Shown: positions 51,146 to 59,882, counted from the stretch's first letter. The stretch is DNA of 64,000 bases from an uncultured bacterium (GCA_949296425.1 CASFPN010000016.1:1-64000); one strand, 5' to 3'. Notes: generated by a model from the letters alone, not told the origin. Made by a program: numbers and translations.

Positions 51146-52378
51146 TTATTCCTCTGTTTCTTCAACATCATCTTCAGCCGGTTCTACCTGAAAATCTTCT
51201 TCATCAACAGCCTGCTGATTCATTTCTTCTTCTATTTCCTGTTGAAGCTCATCTGGTTCATCAGATTCTTCAGGTTCTTGAACAGGTTCTTCATAGTTTT
51301 CAAAGTTAGCGGCTTCAGCTTTTTCCATTTGAGATACGCTCTTGATATCTATTTTCCATCCGGTTAATTTATGTGCCAGTCTGACATTCTGTCCTTCTCT
51401 GCCGATTGCAAGGCTCAATTGATCATCGGGCACAACAACCATTGCTTCATGAGAATATTCATCATCAGCAAGAATATCAACTGACACAACCCTAGCTGGA
51501 GAAAGCGCGTTAACAATATATTCTACAGGATCTTCGGAAAATCTTACAATATCAATTTTTTCGTTTTTCAACTCGGAAACAATTGTCTGAATTCTTGAGC
51601 CGCGCGGGCCAATGCAGGCTCCTACACTGTCAACTTCCGGATCATTAGACCAGACCGCAATTTTTGTTCTGTAGCCTGCTTCTCTTGAAATTGATTTAAT
51701 TTCTACAATTCCGTCTTCAATTTCGGGAACTTCGAGTTCGAACAATTCTCTAACAATTTCTGCATGCGCATGCGAAACAATTACCTGTGGCAATCTTGTT
51801 GTTTCTTTTACGTTAAGAACAAAAACTCTTATCCTGTTTCCGGGTTTGTAATATTCACCGGGGATTTGTTCTTTCTGCGGCATTATAGCATCAATTTTAC
51901 CAATATTAACAATAACATTACGGTTTTCTACTCTCTGTATAATACCTGTTGTTAAAGTACCTTTTTTGTCCATAAATTCTTGCAGAACAAGGTTTCTTTC
52001 AGCTTCTCTGATTCTCTGGGTTATCACCTGTTTAGCCGATTGCGCAGCAATACGCCCGAATTGTTCAGGAGTAACCTCAATTTTAACCTCATCGCCGACT
52101 TCTACGTCTTCTGCAATTTCCAAAGCATCGTTCAATGAAATCTGCGTATCAGGGTCTTCAACATTATCAACTACCAGTTTTGTTCTGAATACACCGATTT
52201 CACCTGATTGCTCATCTAAAATAGCTTCAATATTCGTTGCTTCTCTAACTCTCATGTGTTTTTTGTAAGCTGCAACCATTGCATCGCACAAAGATGCAAT
52301 AAGAACATCTTTAGAAATTCCTCTTTCTCTTTCAAGTTCTTCACAAGCTTCAAAAAGTGCTGTTCCGATTTTAATCAT
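51146..52378 (-). CDS. nusA: Transcription termination/antitermination factor NusA
   Basis: 410 aa: N-terminal RNAP-binding domain (to ~125), S1 domain (KGTLTTGIIQRVENRNVIVN), KH1 (IKSISREAGYRTKIAVWS, then DSVGACIGPRGSRIQTI) and KH2 (LAIGREGQNVRLAHKLTGW). An acidic Glu/Pro/Asp-rich tail of about 65 residues replaces the long C-terminal repeats of Proteobacteria. Canonically behind rimP; here a four-helix-bundle gene between inverted repeats lies in between. infB does not follow. Confidence 0.96.
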   Translation of the reverse strand: MIKIGTALFEACEELERERGISKDVLIASLCDAMVAAYKKHMRVREATNIEAILDEQSGEIGVFRTKLVVDNVEDPDTQISLNDALEIAEDVEVGDEVKIEVTPEQFGRIAAQSAKQVITQRIREAERNLVLQEFMDKKGTLTTGIIQRVENRNVIVNIGKIDAIMPQKEQIPGEYYKPGNRIRVFVLNVKETTRLPQVIVSHAHAEIVRELFELEVPEIEDGIVEIKSISREAGYRTKIAVWSNDPEVDSVGACIGPRGSRIQTIVSELKNEKIDIVRFSEDPVEYIVNALSPARVVSVDILADDEYSHEAMVVVPDDQLSLAIGREGQNVRLAHKLTGWKIDIKSVSQMEKAEAANFENYEEPVQEPEESDEPDELQQEIEEEMNQQAVDEEDFQVEPAEDDVEETEE

Positions 52379-52414
52379 TGGTTATATTTCCTTTCTTTGT
52401 CATAATTTGTTTTT

Positions 52415-52450
52415 AGGCGATAAGACTGCAAGACGATAAGGCGATAAGGA
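52415..52450. repeat. Left inverted repeat of a small insertion
   Basis: AGGCGATAAGACTGCAAG then ACGATAAGGCGATAAGG. Its inverted copy is at 52822-52866, with two mismatches across about 34 aligned bases. Confidence 0.8.
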
Positions 52451-52452
52451 CT

Positions 52453-52797
52453 TTACTTATTATAAAATTTTCTTAACCCGAGTGTCATTGCATTTATTTG
52501 TTTTAAAGTTTCTAACTCATTATCTACATTTTCAATAAAACCTAATTCTTTAGAGATTATTAATTGAGTTTCAAGCTCAGAAATCGAACCTAAAACAATA
52601 TCCATAAACCTTGAAGAATCCTTATCTGAAAACCGTGTTGCTCCTTCTGCAATGTTTGAAGGAATAGAAATTGCTGCACGTCGAATTTGTAATACAATTC
52701 CAAATTTTTCTTCTTGCGGAAATTCATTTGTAATCATATAGACTGTTTTTACAAATTCTATAGATTTTTTCCAAACTTCTAACTCTTTATAATACAT
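52453..52797 (-). CDS. Four-helix-bundle protein (23S rRNA intervening-sequence type)
   Basis: 114 aa with the family pattern ELEVWKKSIEFVKTVYMIT, FPQEEKFGIVLQIRRAAISI, PSNIAEGATR and a last helix ending GLRKFY. These proteins are known from intervening sequences inside 23S rRNA genes and from small mobile units; the molecular role is unclear. Here the gene sits inside inverted repeats between rimP and nusA, as an insertion into a conserved operon. Confidence 0.9.
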   Translation of the reverse strand: MYYKELEVWKKSIEFVKTVYMITNEFPQEEKFGIVLQIRRAAISIPSNIAEGATRFSDKDSSRFMDIVLGSISELETQLIISKELGFIENVDNELETLKQINAMTLGLRKFYNK

Positions 52798-52821
52798 TTA
52801 CTATTCCTCTTTTAGATATAA

Positions 52822-52866
52822 TTCTTATCGCCTTATCGCCTTATCGCCTTGCAGTCCTATCGCCTT
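52822..52866. repeat. Right inverted repeat of a small insertion
   Basis: CTTATCGCCTTATCGCC.. through GCAGTCCTATCGCCTT; starts right after the rimP stop codon. It has one more GGCGATAA unit than the left copy. Confidence 0.8.
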
Positions 52867-53349
52867 CTAATCAATATACAATTTCGCCGACTGAATATTT
52901 TGTCGCGGGATTAGAAGTTCCTTCCCGTCGTCAAACCTGAAAAATTTCAACCCTTCTTTTTCATTGAAGTCTAAAATTTCTCCTTTAAAAATTTTTTCTG
53001 CTTCATCTTCTAAGGGTTGTTTTAGTTTCAAGCTTATTCTCCTGCCGTTAAAATATACAAATTCTTTATCAGACTTAAATTTGCGTTCCAAGCCCGGTGA
53101 AGACACTTCAAGATAATACTTAACAGGAATAAGTTCATCCAGAAAATCCGACAAACTCCTTGTAACATTTTCACAGTCATCAAGAGTAACATCTTTTTCT
53201 TTAGAATAAAGATAAATCCTCAAAAACCAGCGGTGGTTTTCTTTAACAAACTCGATTTCTATAGGAATGTATCCGAAACGCATTGCTGTATTTTCGATTA
53301 GCGGCGTAATTTTTTCCAAAACCTCATGCCTGTTAATATCTTGCTTCAT
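52867..53349 (-). CDS. rimP: Ribosome maturation factor RimP
   Basis: 160 aa from the second of two adjacent ATGs, which fits AAAGGA better. N-terminal domain with FGYIPIEIEF and WFLRIYLYSKEKDVTLDDCE, the LEVSSPGLERKF signature, and a C-terminal Sm-like fold (GEILDFNEKEGLKFFRF). Helps assemble the 30S subunit. Start of the rimP-nusA group. Confidence 0.93.
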   Translation of the reverse strand: MKQDINRHEVLEKITPLIENTAMRFGYIPIEIEFVKENHRWFLRIYLYSKEKDVTLDDCENVTRSLSDFLDELIPVKYYLEVSSPGLERKFKSDKEFVYFNGRRISLKLKQPLEDEAEKIFKGEILDFNEKEGLKFFRFDDGKELLIPRQNIQSAKLYID

Positions 53350-53374
53350 CATATCCTTTCATAATTTTTATTGT

Positions 53375-53534
53375 CCGTCATTCTGAGGACTTGGCTCGAA
53401 GAATCGCACATTTTGTGAGTGTTATCAATTTTGTGATCCTTCGCTTTCGCTCAGGAGGACGATGTTTTAGCTAAAAAAGAACGGGGATTCCCGTTCTTTT
53501 TTTAGTGACAATACTGTCTTGTGAATTTATTATA
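53375..53534. repeat. 160-bp direct repeat, copy 1
   Basis: Begins CCGTCATTCTGAGGACTTGG, includes CTTCGCTTTCGCTCAGGAGG and a terminator (AAGAACGGG-GATT-CCCGTTCTTTTTTT), and ends TGAATTTATTATA. Copy 2 at 54202-54360 differs at a few positions and one T in the T-run. The two flank the toxin-antitoxin-like pair. Confidence 0.92.
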
Positions 53535-53584
53535 ACTTAACTTATTTCAAAAGTAAAGGGGGTATGTTACGATATATAAATGTA

Positions 53585-53624
53585 AACACAAAGTGTTGAC
53601 AAAATAAACACATTAGGTTATAAT
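53585..53624 (+). promoter_or_regulatory. Consensus promoter and palindromic operator of the TA-like pair
   Basis: TTGACA (53596-53601), exactly 17 nt, TATAAT (53619-53624). AACAC-AAA-GTGTT (53585-53597) overlaps the -35 and suits a ribbon-helix-helix repressor. The ATG starts 6 nt after the -10, so the mRNA should be leaderless or nearly so. Confidence 0.8.
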
Positions 53625-53630
53625 ATATAT

Positions 53631-53924
53631 ATGCAGCACAAATACAGGATATTCAAAATAAAAGGGCAAAAATTTATTGTAAAAATGGATTTAAACCCTG
53701 TAACAAATAAATTTGAATACCATATGTATATAAGACATTTAGTAATGCCCGAACAAGCAATAGCTGCATATTTTTCAAAGACAACCGACATCTACAACAA
53801 AGAACGTGACCGAAATGAATTATACAGTAAAGATTTAAACATAACTGTATATTATAAACATTTAGAACCTGATATTTTACTTATAACTGCATTCTATGAA
53901 GGAGGAACAGATGACAAAATCTAA
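53631..53924 (+). CDS. Putative toxin of a toxin-antitoxin pair
   Basis: 97 aa, small alpha/beta domain (YRIFKIKGQKFIVKMDLNPV, YHMYIRHLVMPEQAI, ITVYYKHLEPDILLITAFYEG). Not a family I can name; BrnT-like size and order (toxin first, RHH antitoxin second) suggest the role. The stop lies inside the next gene (14-nt overlap). Likely leaderless from the strong promoter at 53596. Confidence 0.6.
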   Translation: MQHKYRIFKIKGQKFIVKMDLNPVTNKFEYHMYIRHLVMPEQAIAAYFSKTTDIYNKERDRNELYSKDLNITVYYKHLEPDILLITAFYEGGTDDKI

Positions 53925-54195
53925 AAAAACAGTATATATTCCAACAGTAGGTATTGCAGAAATCTCTGACTATACCCCGACTGCTGAAGAAGCAGAAAAA
54001 TTTATAGAATTTGAAAACCAGGCAGAAAAAGATATAGCCTCAAAAAAGCAAAGCGTAAATGTTCATTTCAGATGGTCTGAAATTGAAGTTAAACGTGCAA
54101 AACTTATTGCAGAAAAACTAGGAATGCCTTATCAAACCTACCTGAAATCGACATTAAAACAGGCAATGGATAAAGATGAAAAAAAGTTAATGTAA
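53911..54195 (+). CDS. CopG/BrnA-like ribbon-helix-helix antitoxin
   Basis: 94 aa from the ATG at 53911, behind AAGGAGG. The acidic N-terminal half (TPTAEEAEKFIEFENQAEKD) would wrap the toxin. The C-terminal half is an RHH domain (VNVHFRWSEIEVKRAKLIAE, LGMPYQTYLKSTLKQAM), typical of autorepressing antitoxins and matching the palindrome at the promoter. Confidence 0.75.
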   Translation: MTKSKKTVYIPTVGIAEISDYTPTAEEAEKFIEFENQAEKDIASKKQSVNVHFRWSEIEVKRAKLIAEKLGMPYQTYLKSTLKQAMDKDEKKLM

Positions 54196-54201
54196 ATCTT
54201 C

Positions 54202-54360
54202 CCGTCATTCTGAGGACTTGGCTCGAAGAATCGCACATTTTGTGAGTGTTATCAATTTTGTAATCTTTCGCTTTCGCTCAGGAGGGCGATATTTTAGCTA
54301 AAAAAGAACGGGGATTCCCGTTCTTTTTTAGTGACAATACTGTCTTGTGAATTTATTATA
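54202..54360. repeat. 160-bp direct repeat, copy 2
   Basis: See 53375-53534. It follows the antitoxin stop by 6 nt; its internal hairpin (about 54300-54330) serves as terminator for the TA-like pair. Confidence 0.92.
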
Positions 54361-54389
54361 TCAAAAGTAAAGTTTAATGTAAAATTATT

Positions 54390-56174
54390 TTAATCTTGCC
54401 CGAAATCCATAGCCATCTGAATTAACTCAGACGCGCTATATGATGCTTTTGGATTTAGAGAGTTTGTTGAGCCTGTTGTAGACATATTATCAGGTTTTAT
54501 ACCTAATACTTGTAATTTGAGCTCATTTGCACTTGGGATATTGGGACTAAAAGGTGTATTACCAATACTATTTAAAGTTAAATTATTAGAATTATTATCA
54601 TTACTTAGTGTAAACGTACCGTCATGACCTTTCTTAAATGTTTGTCCATTAATCGTAATTGTTTGACCTACACCAATAGAATTGATTTTATTAGACAATT
54701 CCATACGTTTAGACAACTGTCCCCCTGAAGAGGAATCATTATCGTCCTGAACAACACTGCCATCATCGTTTAATCTATGGGTATACTTATCATCACCATT
54801 ATTCACAGAAATTGTAACAGACTTATTCTTATCATTAGTGAATGTCTCACCGTTTGCAGAATTTAATGATTCATATAACGTCGACATTTCATCAGCAAGT
54901 TCATTCCACTTAGCAACAAGCTTGGATTTCTTTTCAGCATTTGGAGCTCCGTTTATTTGTATCATTAATTTGTCCATTTCTTGTTTATTTTTATCAAATT
55001 CTTTACTTTGCTTTTCTGCTAATTCATATTGCTTTTTATCTATTTCAGATTTTTGATTTTTCAACTCATCTAAGCGCTCTTTTTGTTTATTTAAATCTGT
55101 TACTAAAGCGTCACAATTTTCTTTAGCAACTTTATCTACAGCAGTTTTTGCTTTTTCAATGCTTTCAATATTTTGTTTAAGTTCTTTTTCTTTCGTTTTA
55201 GCTTCCTTTATCATATTCTCAAGCTTTCCTATCAATGTACTGTTTGGCTCTGAAGCTGCCCTTTCACTACTAAGTTGACTTTCTAACTTAGTAATTGTAG
55301 ATTCTGTAGATCTAAGGTCGGTATTAAGTACACCTTTTTTCTTATCTAAGTTAGTCATAATACCACCTAAAGTGTCATCTTTAAATTTATTAACCTCATT
55401 GATATCATTTGAGATACTCGTTTTAGCCGCCTCAAAATCCTCCTCTGTACTATTTTCATTAACAGTAATCTCATTCAAATCTAAGGCAGTCAAATCAGGG
55501 ACTTGTATTCCAGCAAGCTTAAAACCTTCAGCTGCATCATTTTTTAAACTATTCTCAATATTCTCTTTATAAGTTCTATTAACATCACTGTATTCATTTC
55601 CGAAATTAGAAATTTGCTCATTAATACTAGCTTCTTTAGATTGCCAACTACTCAAAGAATTTTTATCAAAAGAACCTGAGTCTATAACATTGGTATCACC
55701 GGAATCATTTTTAGTATTAGTTTCAGATGCAGACGGAGTGCTATCCGTATTACCGATAATTCCAAGTTCATTAAGCATTCCGAGTACTGAAACGGCTGCT
55801 CCAACTCCCATACCAACACCTGCCATTATATTTCCGAATTTATTTGAGTTGTTATCTTGCATAAAACTCGGTCTTTGATAATCAAATGTATATATATTAT
55901 TAAATAATGGAGTTCTGTTATCATTTAATTGATGTCTTAAAGCTGATGTTCCGGCACTGTTATAGCTTATATAGTTATTATGCAGACCTACACCTACAGT
56001 TGACCGTTGAGCATTTATACCATAATTAATTCCGCCAAAAACTGAGCGTTTAGAAGCCAGAGTAGAAGATGCGCTGCTGCTTCTTGTTGCAGTAGCTATA
56101 GAGCTTGCTACAGTCGTCTTAGTTGACTGCGTTCTTATTCTAGGTTTTGATAATCCTGGGATATTTCCGCTCAT
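54390..56174 (-). CDS. Large Ser/Asn-rich coiled-coil protein
   Basis: 594 aa, unrecognised. The N-terminal 100 residues are Ser/Thr/Arg-rich and disordered (TTVASSIATATRSSSASSTL). A Gly/Ala hydrophobic stretch (about 113-140, NIMAGVGMGVGAAVSVLGML) may be a membrane or packing segment, then a long coiled coil (about 270-400) and a low-complexity Asn/Ser/Gly tail. No Sec signal. The build recalls secreted translocator or filament proteins, but that is only shape. A late segment GQTITINGQTFKKGHDGTFT looks like a small beta repeat. Confidence 0.6.
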   Translation of the reverse strand: MSGNIPGLSKPRIRTQSTKTTVASSIATATRSSSASSTLASKRSVFGGINYGINAQRSTVGVGLHNNYISYNSAGTSALRHQLNDNRTPLFNNIYTFDYQRPSFMQDNNSNKFGNIMAGVGMGVGAAVSVLGMLNELGIIGNTDSTPSASETNTKNDSGDTNVIDSGSFDKNSLSSWQSKEASINEQISNFGNEYSDVNRTYKENIENSLKNDAAEGFKLAGIQVPDLTALDLNEITVNENSTEEDFEAAKTSISNDINEVNKFKDDTLGGIMTNLDKKKGVLNTDLRSTESTITKLESQLSSERAASEPNSTLIGKLENMIKEAKTKEKELKQNIESIEKAKTAVDKVAKENCDALVTDLNKQKERLDELKNQKSEIDKKQYELAEKQSKEFDKNKQEMDKLMIQINGAPNAEKKSKLVAKWNELADEMSTLYESLNSANGETFTNDKNKSVTISVNNGDDKYTHRLNDDGSVVQDDNDSSSGGQLSKRMELSNKINSIGVGQTITINGQTFKKGHDGTFTLSNDNNSNNLTLNSIGNTPFSPNIPSANELKLQVLGIKPDNMSTTGSTNSLNPKASYSASELIQMAMDFGQD

Positions 56175-56718
56175 TTGCTCATCTCTTTCTTATAACTCTA
56201 ATAATATAAAAACTTACAAAATCAGTTGATTTCACAAATAATCCTTTTTGTTACAAAAATTAACATCCTAAAATACATGCTACACGGGGTAATTCATGTT
56301 TTTCTAACTTTATTATGCCCAATAACTCATTTATTAACAACATTAATATTACATAACAGTACATAAATCCCCATGCCGGGACTTTCTTCACGATACGCAA
56401 GAGATTTTAACATTTACTTTACAAAAATTATGTAAATTTTTTATATTAAAAATTTTTTGTTCAAAAAACTTGCCAACTGCCGTTCTTTAAATTTTGCCCC
56501 AAAATAATTGTAAAAAGATTAGCATGGATATGTTCAAAGCTGTTTATTTTTTTTGAATTTATTCTATGATGTAAATACAAAATCTTGGGAGCGGGGATAG
56601 ATACATTTATCCATCTTTTGCTCGAGAGCTTTATACATCCTTAGAACGATTAAATAGTGAGGAAAATTCGTTAAAATAAGGATAGAGGAACTTAGCAGTT
56701 TATTGGAGGTAGTTAGTC
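56175..56718. other. Gene-free region upstream of second cobO
   Basis: 544 bp with no ORF of note. I looked for a cobalamin-riboswitch box and did not find one. 56580-56718 is less AT-rich (GGGAGCGGGGATAGATAC) and may be a structured leader. TGGAGGT precedes the GTG start. Confidence 0.4.
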
Positions 56719-57252
56719 GTGTTAGAGCATGGTTATATTCAAATTTACACAGGAGACGGGAAAGGGAAAACCACGGCTTCTTTAGGGTTGGCATTAAGAG
56801 CATTAGGACACGGCTGGAAAGTATTAATCATTCAATTTACAAAAGGCGACAGCGCAACTTCGTACGGGGAAATTGTTTCATCTTCCAAATTCCTTCCGAA
56901 TCTTGATGTTGTACAATTTGGGATGGACAGAGTGTGCTATTCACACAACGTATGCATGGAAGATTTTAAAGAAGCTCAAAAAGGTTGGGAATTCGCTAAA
57001 AAAGCTATTAACTCGGGGAAATATCAATTAATTATACTTGATGAAATTAACATTTGTACGGCTATGAACATGATTAAAGTTTCTGATGTAAAAGATGCGC
57101 TTTTACATAAACCGGAAAATCTTGAAATCGTATTAACAGGACGTTATGCGCATCCGGAATTAAAAGCTATGGCTCATCTTGTTACAGAAATGAAACCTAT
57201 CAAACATTACTTTGATATGGGTGTTATGGCAAGACAGGGTATTGAATATTAA
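56719..57252 (+). CDS. cobO: Cob(I)alamin adenosyltransferase (CobO/BtuR type), copy 2
   Basis: 177 aa with GTG start at 56719 behind TGGAGGT. GDGKGKTTASLGLALRALG (P-loop), VLIIQFTKGD, LIILDEINICTA and VLTGRYAHPELKAM. Same reaction as copy 1; the two share only the family core, so they may act on different corrinoids or under different control. Own terminator at 57329-57360. Confidence 0.94.
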   Translation: MLEHGYIQIYTGDGKGKTTASLGLALRALGHGWKVLIIQFTKGDSATSYGEIVSSSKFLPNLDVVQFGMDRVCYSHNVCMEDFKEAQKGWEFAKKAINSGKYQLIILDEINICTAMNMIKVSDVKDALLHKPENLEIVLTGRYAHPELKAMAHLVTEMKPIKHYFDMGVMARQGIEY

Positions 57253-57328
57253 TAAATATATGAAAAAGATTTAAAACAAACACAATATAAGTTAATGTAA
57301 ATCCTTTTTGTTTCAGAAAATGAAATGC

Positions 57329-57360
57329 CGGACTAGCTTTTTTGATAGTCCGTTTTTTTT
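57329..57360 (+). terminator. cobO copy 2 terminator
   Basis: CGGACTA, 10-nt loop, TAGTCCG followed by eight T. Confidence 0.88.
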
Positions 57361-57780
57361 CCCTAAAATATGTTATTAGTATATTTCCCTCTCTCAAGAG
57401 AGGAAAATATACGCCAACAGAGGATATGAAGATAAGAGAGCAAGGTGCACTTATGCATACTGAACAAATAATCCGGCATTTAGCGTAGTGAACAATCAAT
57501 GTTTGCGAAACAACAACAAAGCCGGCTATTGTCTGAGCGTAATATTTTCAGATTCTGAAACAAGTTCAGAATGACGTATGAGCGAGTTTAGCCGGCTTAG
57601 GTTGAGCAATTACAATTGATTAGTGAACGTTGTGACTGCCGGGAGCTTCTTTGCGGTACTTTCTTGTATCGACAAGAAAGTACCAACAAGGTGTCTTTAG
57701 CAGATTGTTCCACTTCCAATAACATATTTTATGTAATAAAACGCAATAATAAATTTGCATAAAGGCATGTTTGTATTATT
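57361..57780. other. Gene-free mosaic of hairpins and REP-like repeats
   Basis: Contains a TTTCCCTCTCTC/GAGAGGAAA hairpin (about 57382-57404), repeat copy B (57472-57530), a second AGCCGGCTTAGG near 57592, and a perfect 12-bp hairpin GGTACTTTCTTG/CAAGAAAGTACC (57655-57666 and 57673-57684). No ORF is supported. Confidence 0.55.
57472..57530. repeat. REP-like palindromic repeat, copy B
   Basis: Inverted relative to copy A at 46128-46183; CCGGCATTTAGC, ACAATCAATGTTTGC and CAAAGCCGGCT are shared. Confidence 0.7.
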
Positions 57781-57784
57781 ATTT

Positions 57785-57950
57785 AATTGGTTACACTAGT
57801 CTGATAGGTTTCACCCTAGTTCAGGGTGGGGACAGGACAAGAAGGTACACAATAAAAGAACCTCCGGGTATAAAAATTAAAGACAGTCACCCCTTTGAAT
57901 GAGACAGTATAACCCGTAGTACAACAAGTTAAAACAAAAGGAGAAAACCG
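57785..57950 (+). promoter_or_regulatory. Structured leader of rpsB, candidate S2 autoregulatory RNA
   Basis: CACCCT (57812-57817) pairs with AGGGTG (57823-57828). CGGGTATA (57865-57872) pairs with TATAACCCG (57908-57916) around an internal stretch, ending 26 nt before the RBS AAAGGAG. Long folded leaders before rpsB are known autoregulatory sites of S2 in several phyla; assignment here is by position and pairing only. Confidence 0.45.
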
Positions 57951-58736
57951 ATGCCAACAGCATCTATGATTGAATTATTGGAAGCAGGTGTACATTTCGG
58001 ACACCAGACTCAAAGATGGAACCCTAAAATGAAACCGTATATTTACGGTGCAAGAAACGGTATTTATGTATTAGATTTGCGCAAAACTACAGACTTACTT
58101 GATGAAGCTTACGCTGTTGTAAGAGATTTTGCTGCAAAAAATAAAAATGTTCTTTTTGTAGGAACGAAAAAGCAGGCTGCTGAAGTTGTCGCAGAAGAAG
58201 CTCAAAGATCCGGCGCTTACTATATTAACAGAAGATGGTTAGGCGGTATGCTGACTAACTTTGACACAATCAGAAGCCGTATTAACAAACTCAGAGAATT
58301 AGAAGATTTTATGAGTTCAGGTCATGCTGAAAAATTACCTAAAAAAGAAATCGCAAGATTAAACAGAGAATTAGGCAAATTAAGCAAAACATTAGGCGGT
58401 ATTAAAGATATGAGAGGATTACCCGATATTATCTTTATAGTTGACCAGAAAAAAGAAGATATTGCTATTAAAGAAGCTAACAAATTAAACATTCCTGTTA
58501 TCTGTCTGGCCGATACAAATGCTGATCCGGACGGAATAAACTATATTATCCCGGGTAACGATGATGCTATACGCTCAATCAAATTAATTACTTCAAAACT
58601 TGCTGACGCTGTTTTGGAAGGTAAACAGTTGAGAGAAGCTAACGCCAATGCTAAAAAAATTGAAGAAATTAAACCGGAAGATGCCGGAGTTTCTTCAGTT
58701 GAAGCAGAAGATAAAACAGAAACAGTTGCAGAATAA
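57951..58736 (+). CDS. rpsB: 30S ribosomal protein S2
   Basis: 261 aa. The S2 signatures [39 protein letters not shown] and the [12 protein letters not shown] end are intact, with an extra acidic tail of about 30 residues ([20 protein letters not shown]). Needed for S1 docking to the 30S subunit. First gene of the usual rpsB-tsf operon. Confidence 0.98.
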   Translation: MPTASMIELLEAGVHFGHQTQRWNPKMKPYIYGARNGIYVLDLRKTTDLLDEAYAVVRDFAAKNKNVLFVGTKKQAAEVVAEEAQRSGAYYINRRWLGGMLTNFDTIRSRINKLRELEDFMSSGHAEKLPKKEIARLNRELGKLSKTLGGIKDMRGLPDIIFIVDQKKEDIAIKEANKLNIPVICLADTNADPDGINYIIPGNDDAIRSIKLITSKLADAVLEGKQLREANANAKKIEEIKPEDAGVSSVEAEDKTETVAE

Positions 58737-58859
58737 TTACAAGAAGACCGGAGGGCAGCAAGACAGGAAGACAAGCCAAATCCAAGATTAATATTATATT
58801 AAACAGCTTGACCTCCTGGCATCTGTACCTCCTGACTTCCGATAAAGAAGGAGATTATA

Positions 58860-59723
58860 ATGAACATTACAGCTCAAATGGTAAAAGAACTCCGTGACAA
58901 AACAGGTGCCGGTATGATGGATGCCAAAAAAGCTCTTGTTGAAACTGACGGAGATATGGAAAAAGCAATGGAAGTACTCCGCCAAAAAGGTATGGCTTCC
59001 GCTGACAAAAAAATGGGCAGAATTGCGGCAGAAGGTTTAGTTGCAGCATCTATTCAGGATGATTGTGGCGCTATGGTTGAAGTTAACTGCGAAACAGACT
59101 TCGTTGCAAAAAATGAAGAATTCAAAGAATTAACAACCGGATTAGCAGAAGTTGTTGCCAAAACAAATCCTGCAGATGTTGATTCATTACTGGCTTCAAC
59201 CTGCCCAAAATGCGGAAAAGTTATTTCTGAAGTAATTAAAGAAAAAATCGCTTCTATTGGCGAAAAAATTACGTTCAGAAGATTTGTACGCTATGAAGGT
59301 AACACTGCTTCTTACGTTCACAACGGAAAAATCGGCGTTCTTATCCAGACCGATAAAAAAGATGCAGAATTGATGAATGATATCTGCTTGCATATAGCTT
59401 CATCTGCACCTGAATTTATTACAAGAGCAGAAATTCCGCAATCAGTTATTGACCACGAAACAGAAATCGAAATGGGTAAAGAAGATTTGTTGAAAAAACC
59501 TGAACAAATCAGAGCAAAAATTGTTGAAGGCAGAGTTAACAAATTAATGGCCTCAAGAGTTCTTCTTGAACAGCCGTTCATCAAAAACCCTGATGTAACC
59601 GTAGGTCAATTAATAGAAGGTAAATTAACAGTACAGGCTTTCACTAGATTTGTTCTCGGCGAAGGTCTTGAAAAACGTCAGGAAAACTTTGCGGATGAAG
59701 TTATGAGCCAGATTAAAGGCTAA
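58860..59723 (+). CDS. tsf: Elongation factor Ts
   Basis: 287 aa. UBA-like N-terminus with TDFVAK-type core: LRDKTGAGMMDAKKALVET, NCETDFVAKN, then the dimerisation and C-terminal modules (LLEQPFIKNPDVTVG, FTRFVLGEGLEK). Nucleotide exchange factor for EF-Tu. A short Cys pair (CPKCGK) in the middle is unusual. The 123-nt gap after rpsB holds purine-rich repeats (GACAGGAAGAC) only. RBS AAGGAG. Confidence 0.97.
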   Translation: MNITAQMVKELRDKTGAGMMDAKKALVETDGDMEKAMEVLRQKGMASADKKMGRIAAEGLVAASIQDDCGAMVEVNCETDFVAKNEEFKELTTGLAEVVAKTNPADVDSLLASTCPKCGKVISEVIKEKIASIGEKITFRRFVRYEGNTASYVHNGKIGVLIQTDKKDAELMNDICLHIASSAPEFITRAEIPQSVIDHETEIEMGKEDLLKKPEQIRAKIVEGRVNKLMASRVLLEQPFIKNPDVTVGQLIEGKLTVQAFTRFVLGEGLEKRQENFADEVMSQIKG

Positions 59724-59742
59724 TTTAGTAAATGAAAAATAA

Positions 59743-59775
59743 AAAAGTCCGGAAAAATTTTTCCGGACTTTTTTG
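59743..59775 (+). terminator. tsf terminator
   Basis: AAAAGTCCGGAAAAA / TTTTTCCGGACTTTTTT, a near-perfect long stem 20 nt after the stop. Confidence 0.9.
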
Positions 59776-59882
59776 TTAACAAAAAATAAGATTTACGATT
59801 TTTAATTCTCAGGAGGGTTGAAATTCCTCAAAAATCTGTTATCATATAATATACAAGCTCTCAAGCTCGAAAGGGATTATAT

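Noticed and set aside
50642-51367. 241-residue plus-strand ORF opposite tuf/nusA
   Set aside because: Antisense shadow of two certain genes, with Ser/Cys/Phe-rich junk composition.
56219-56718. Cobalamin riboswitch for the second cobO
   Set aside because: I could not find the B12-box core or the expected multi-stem layout in this region.
58737-58859. Inverted repeat between rpsB and tsf
   Set aside because: Purine-rich GGAGG/GACAGGAAG and CCTCC/CTTCC stretches look related, but alignment is short and broken; not convincing.
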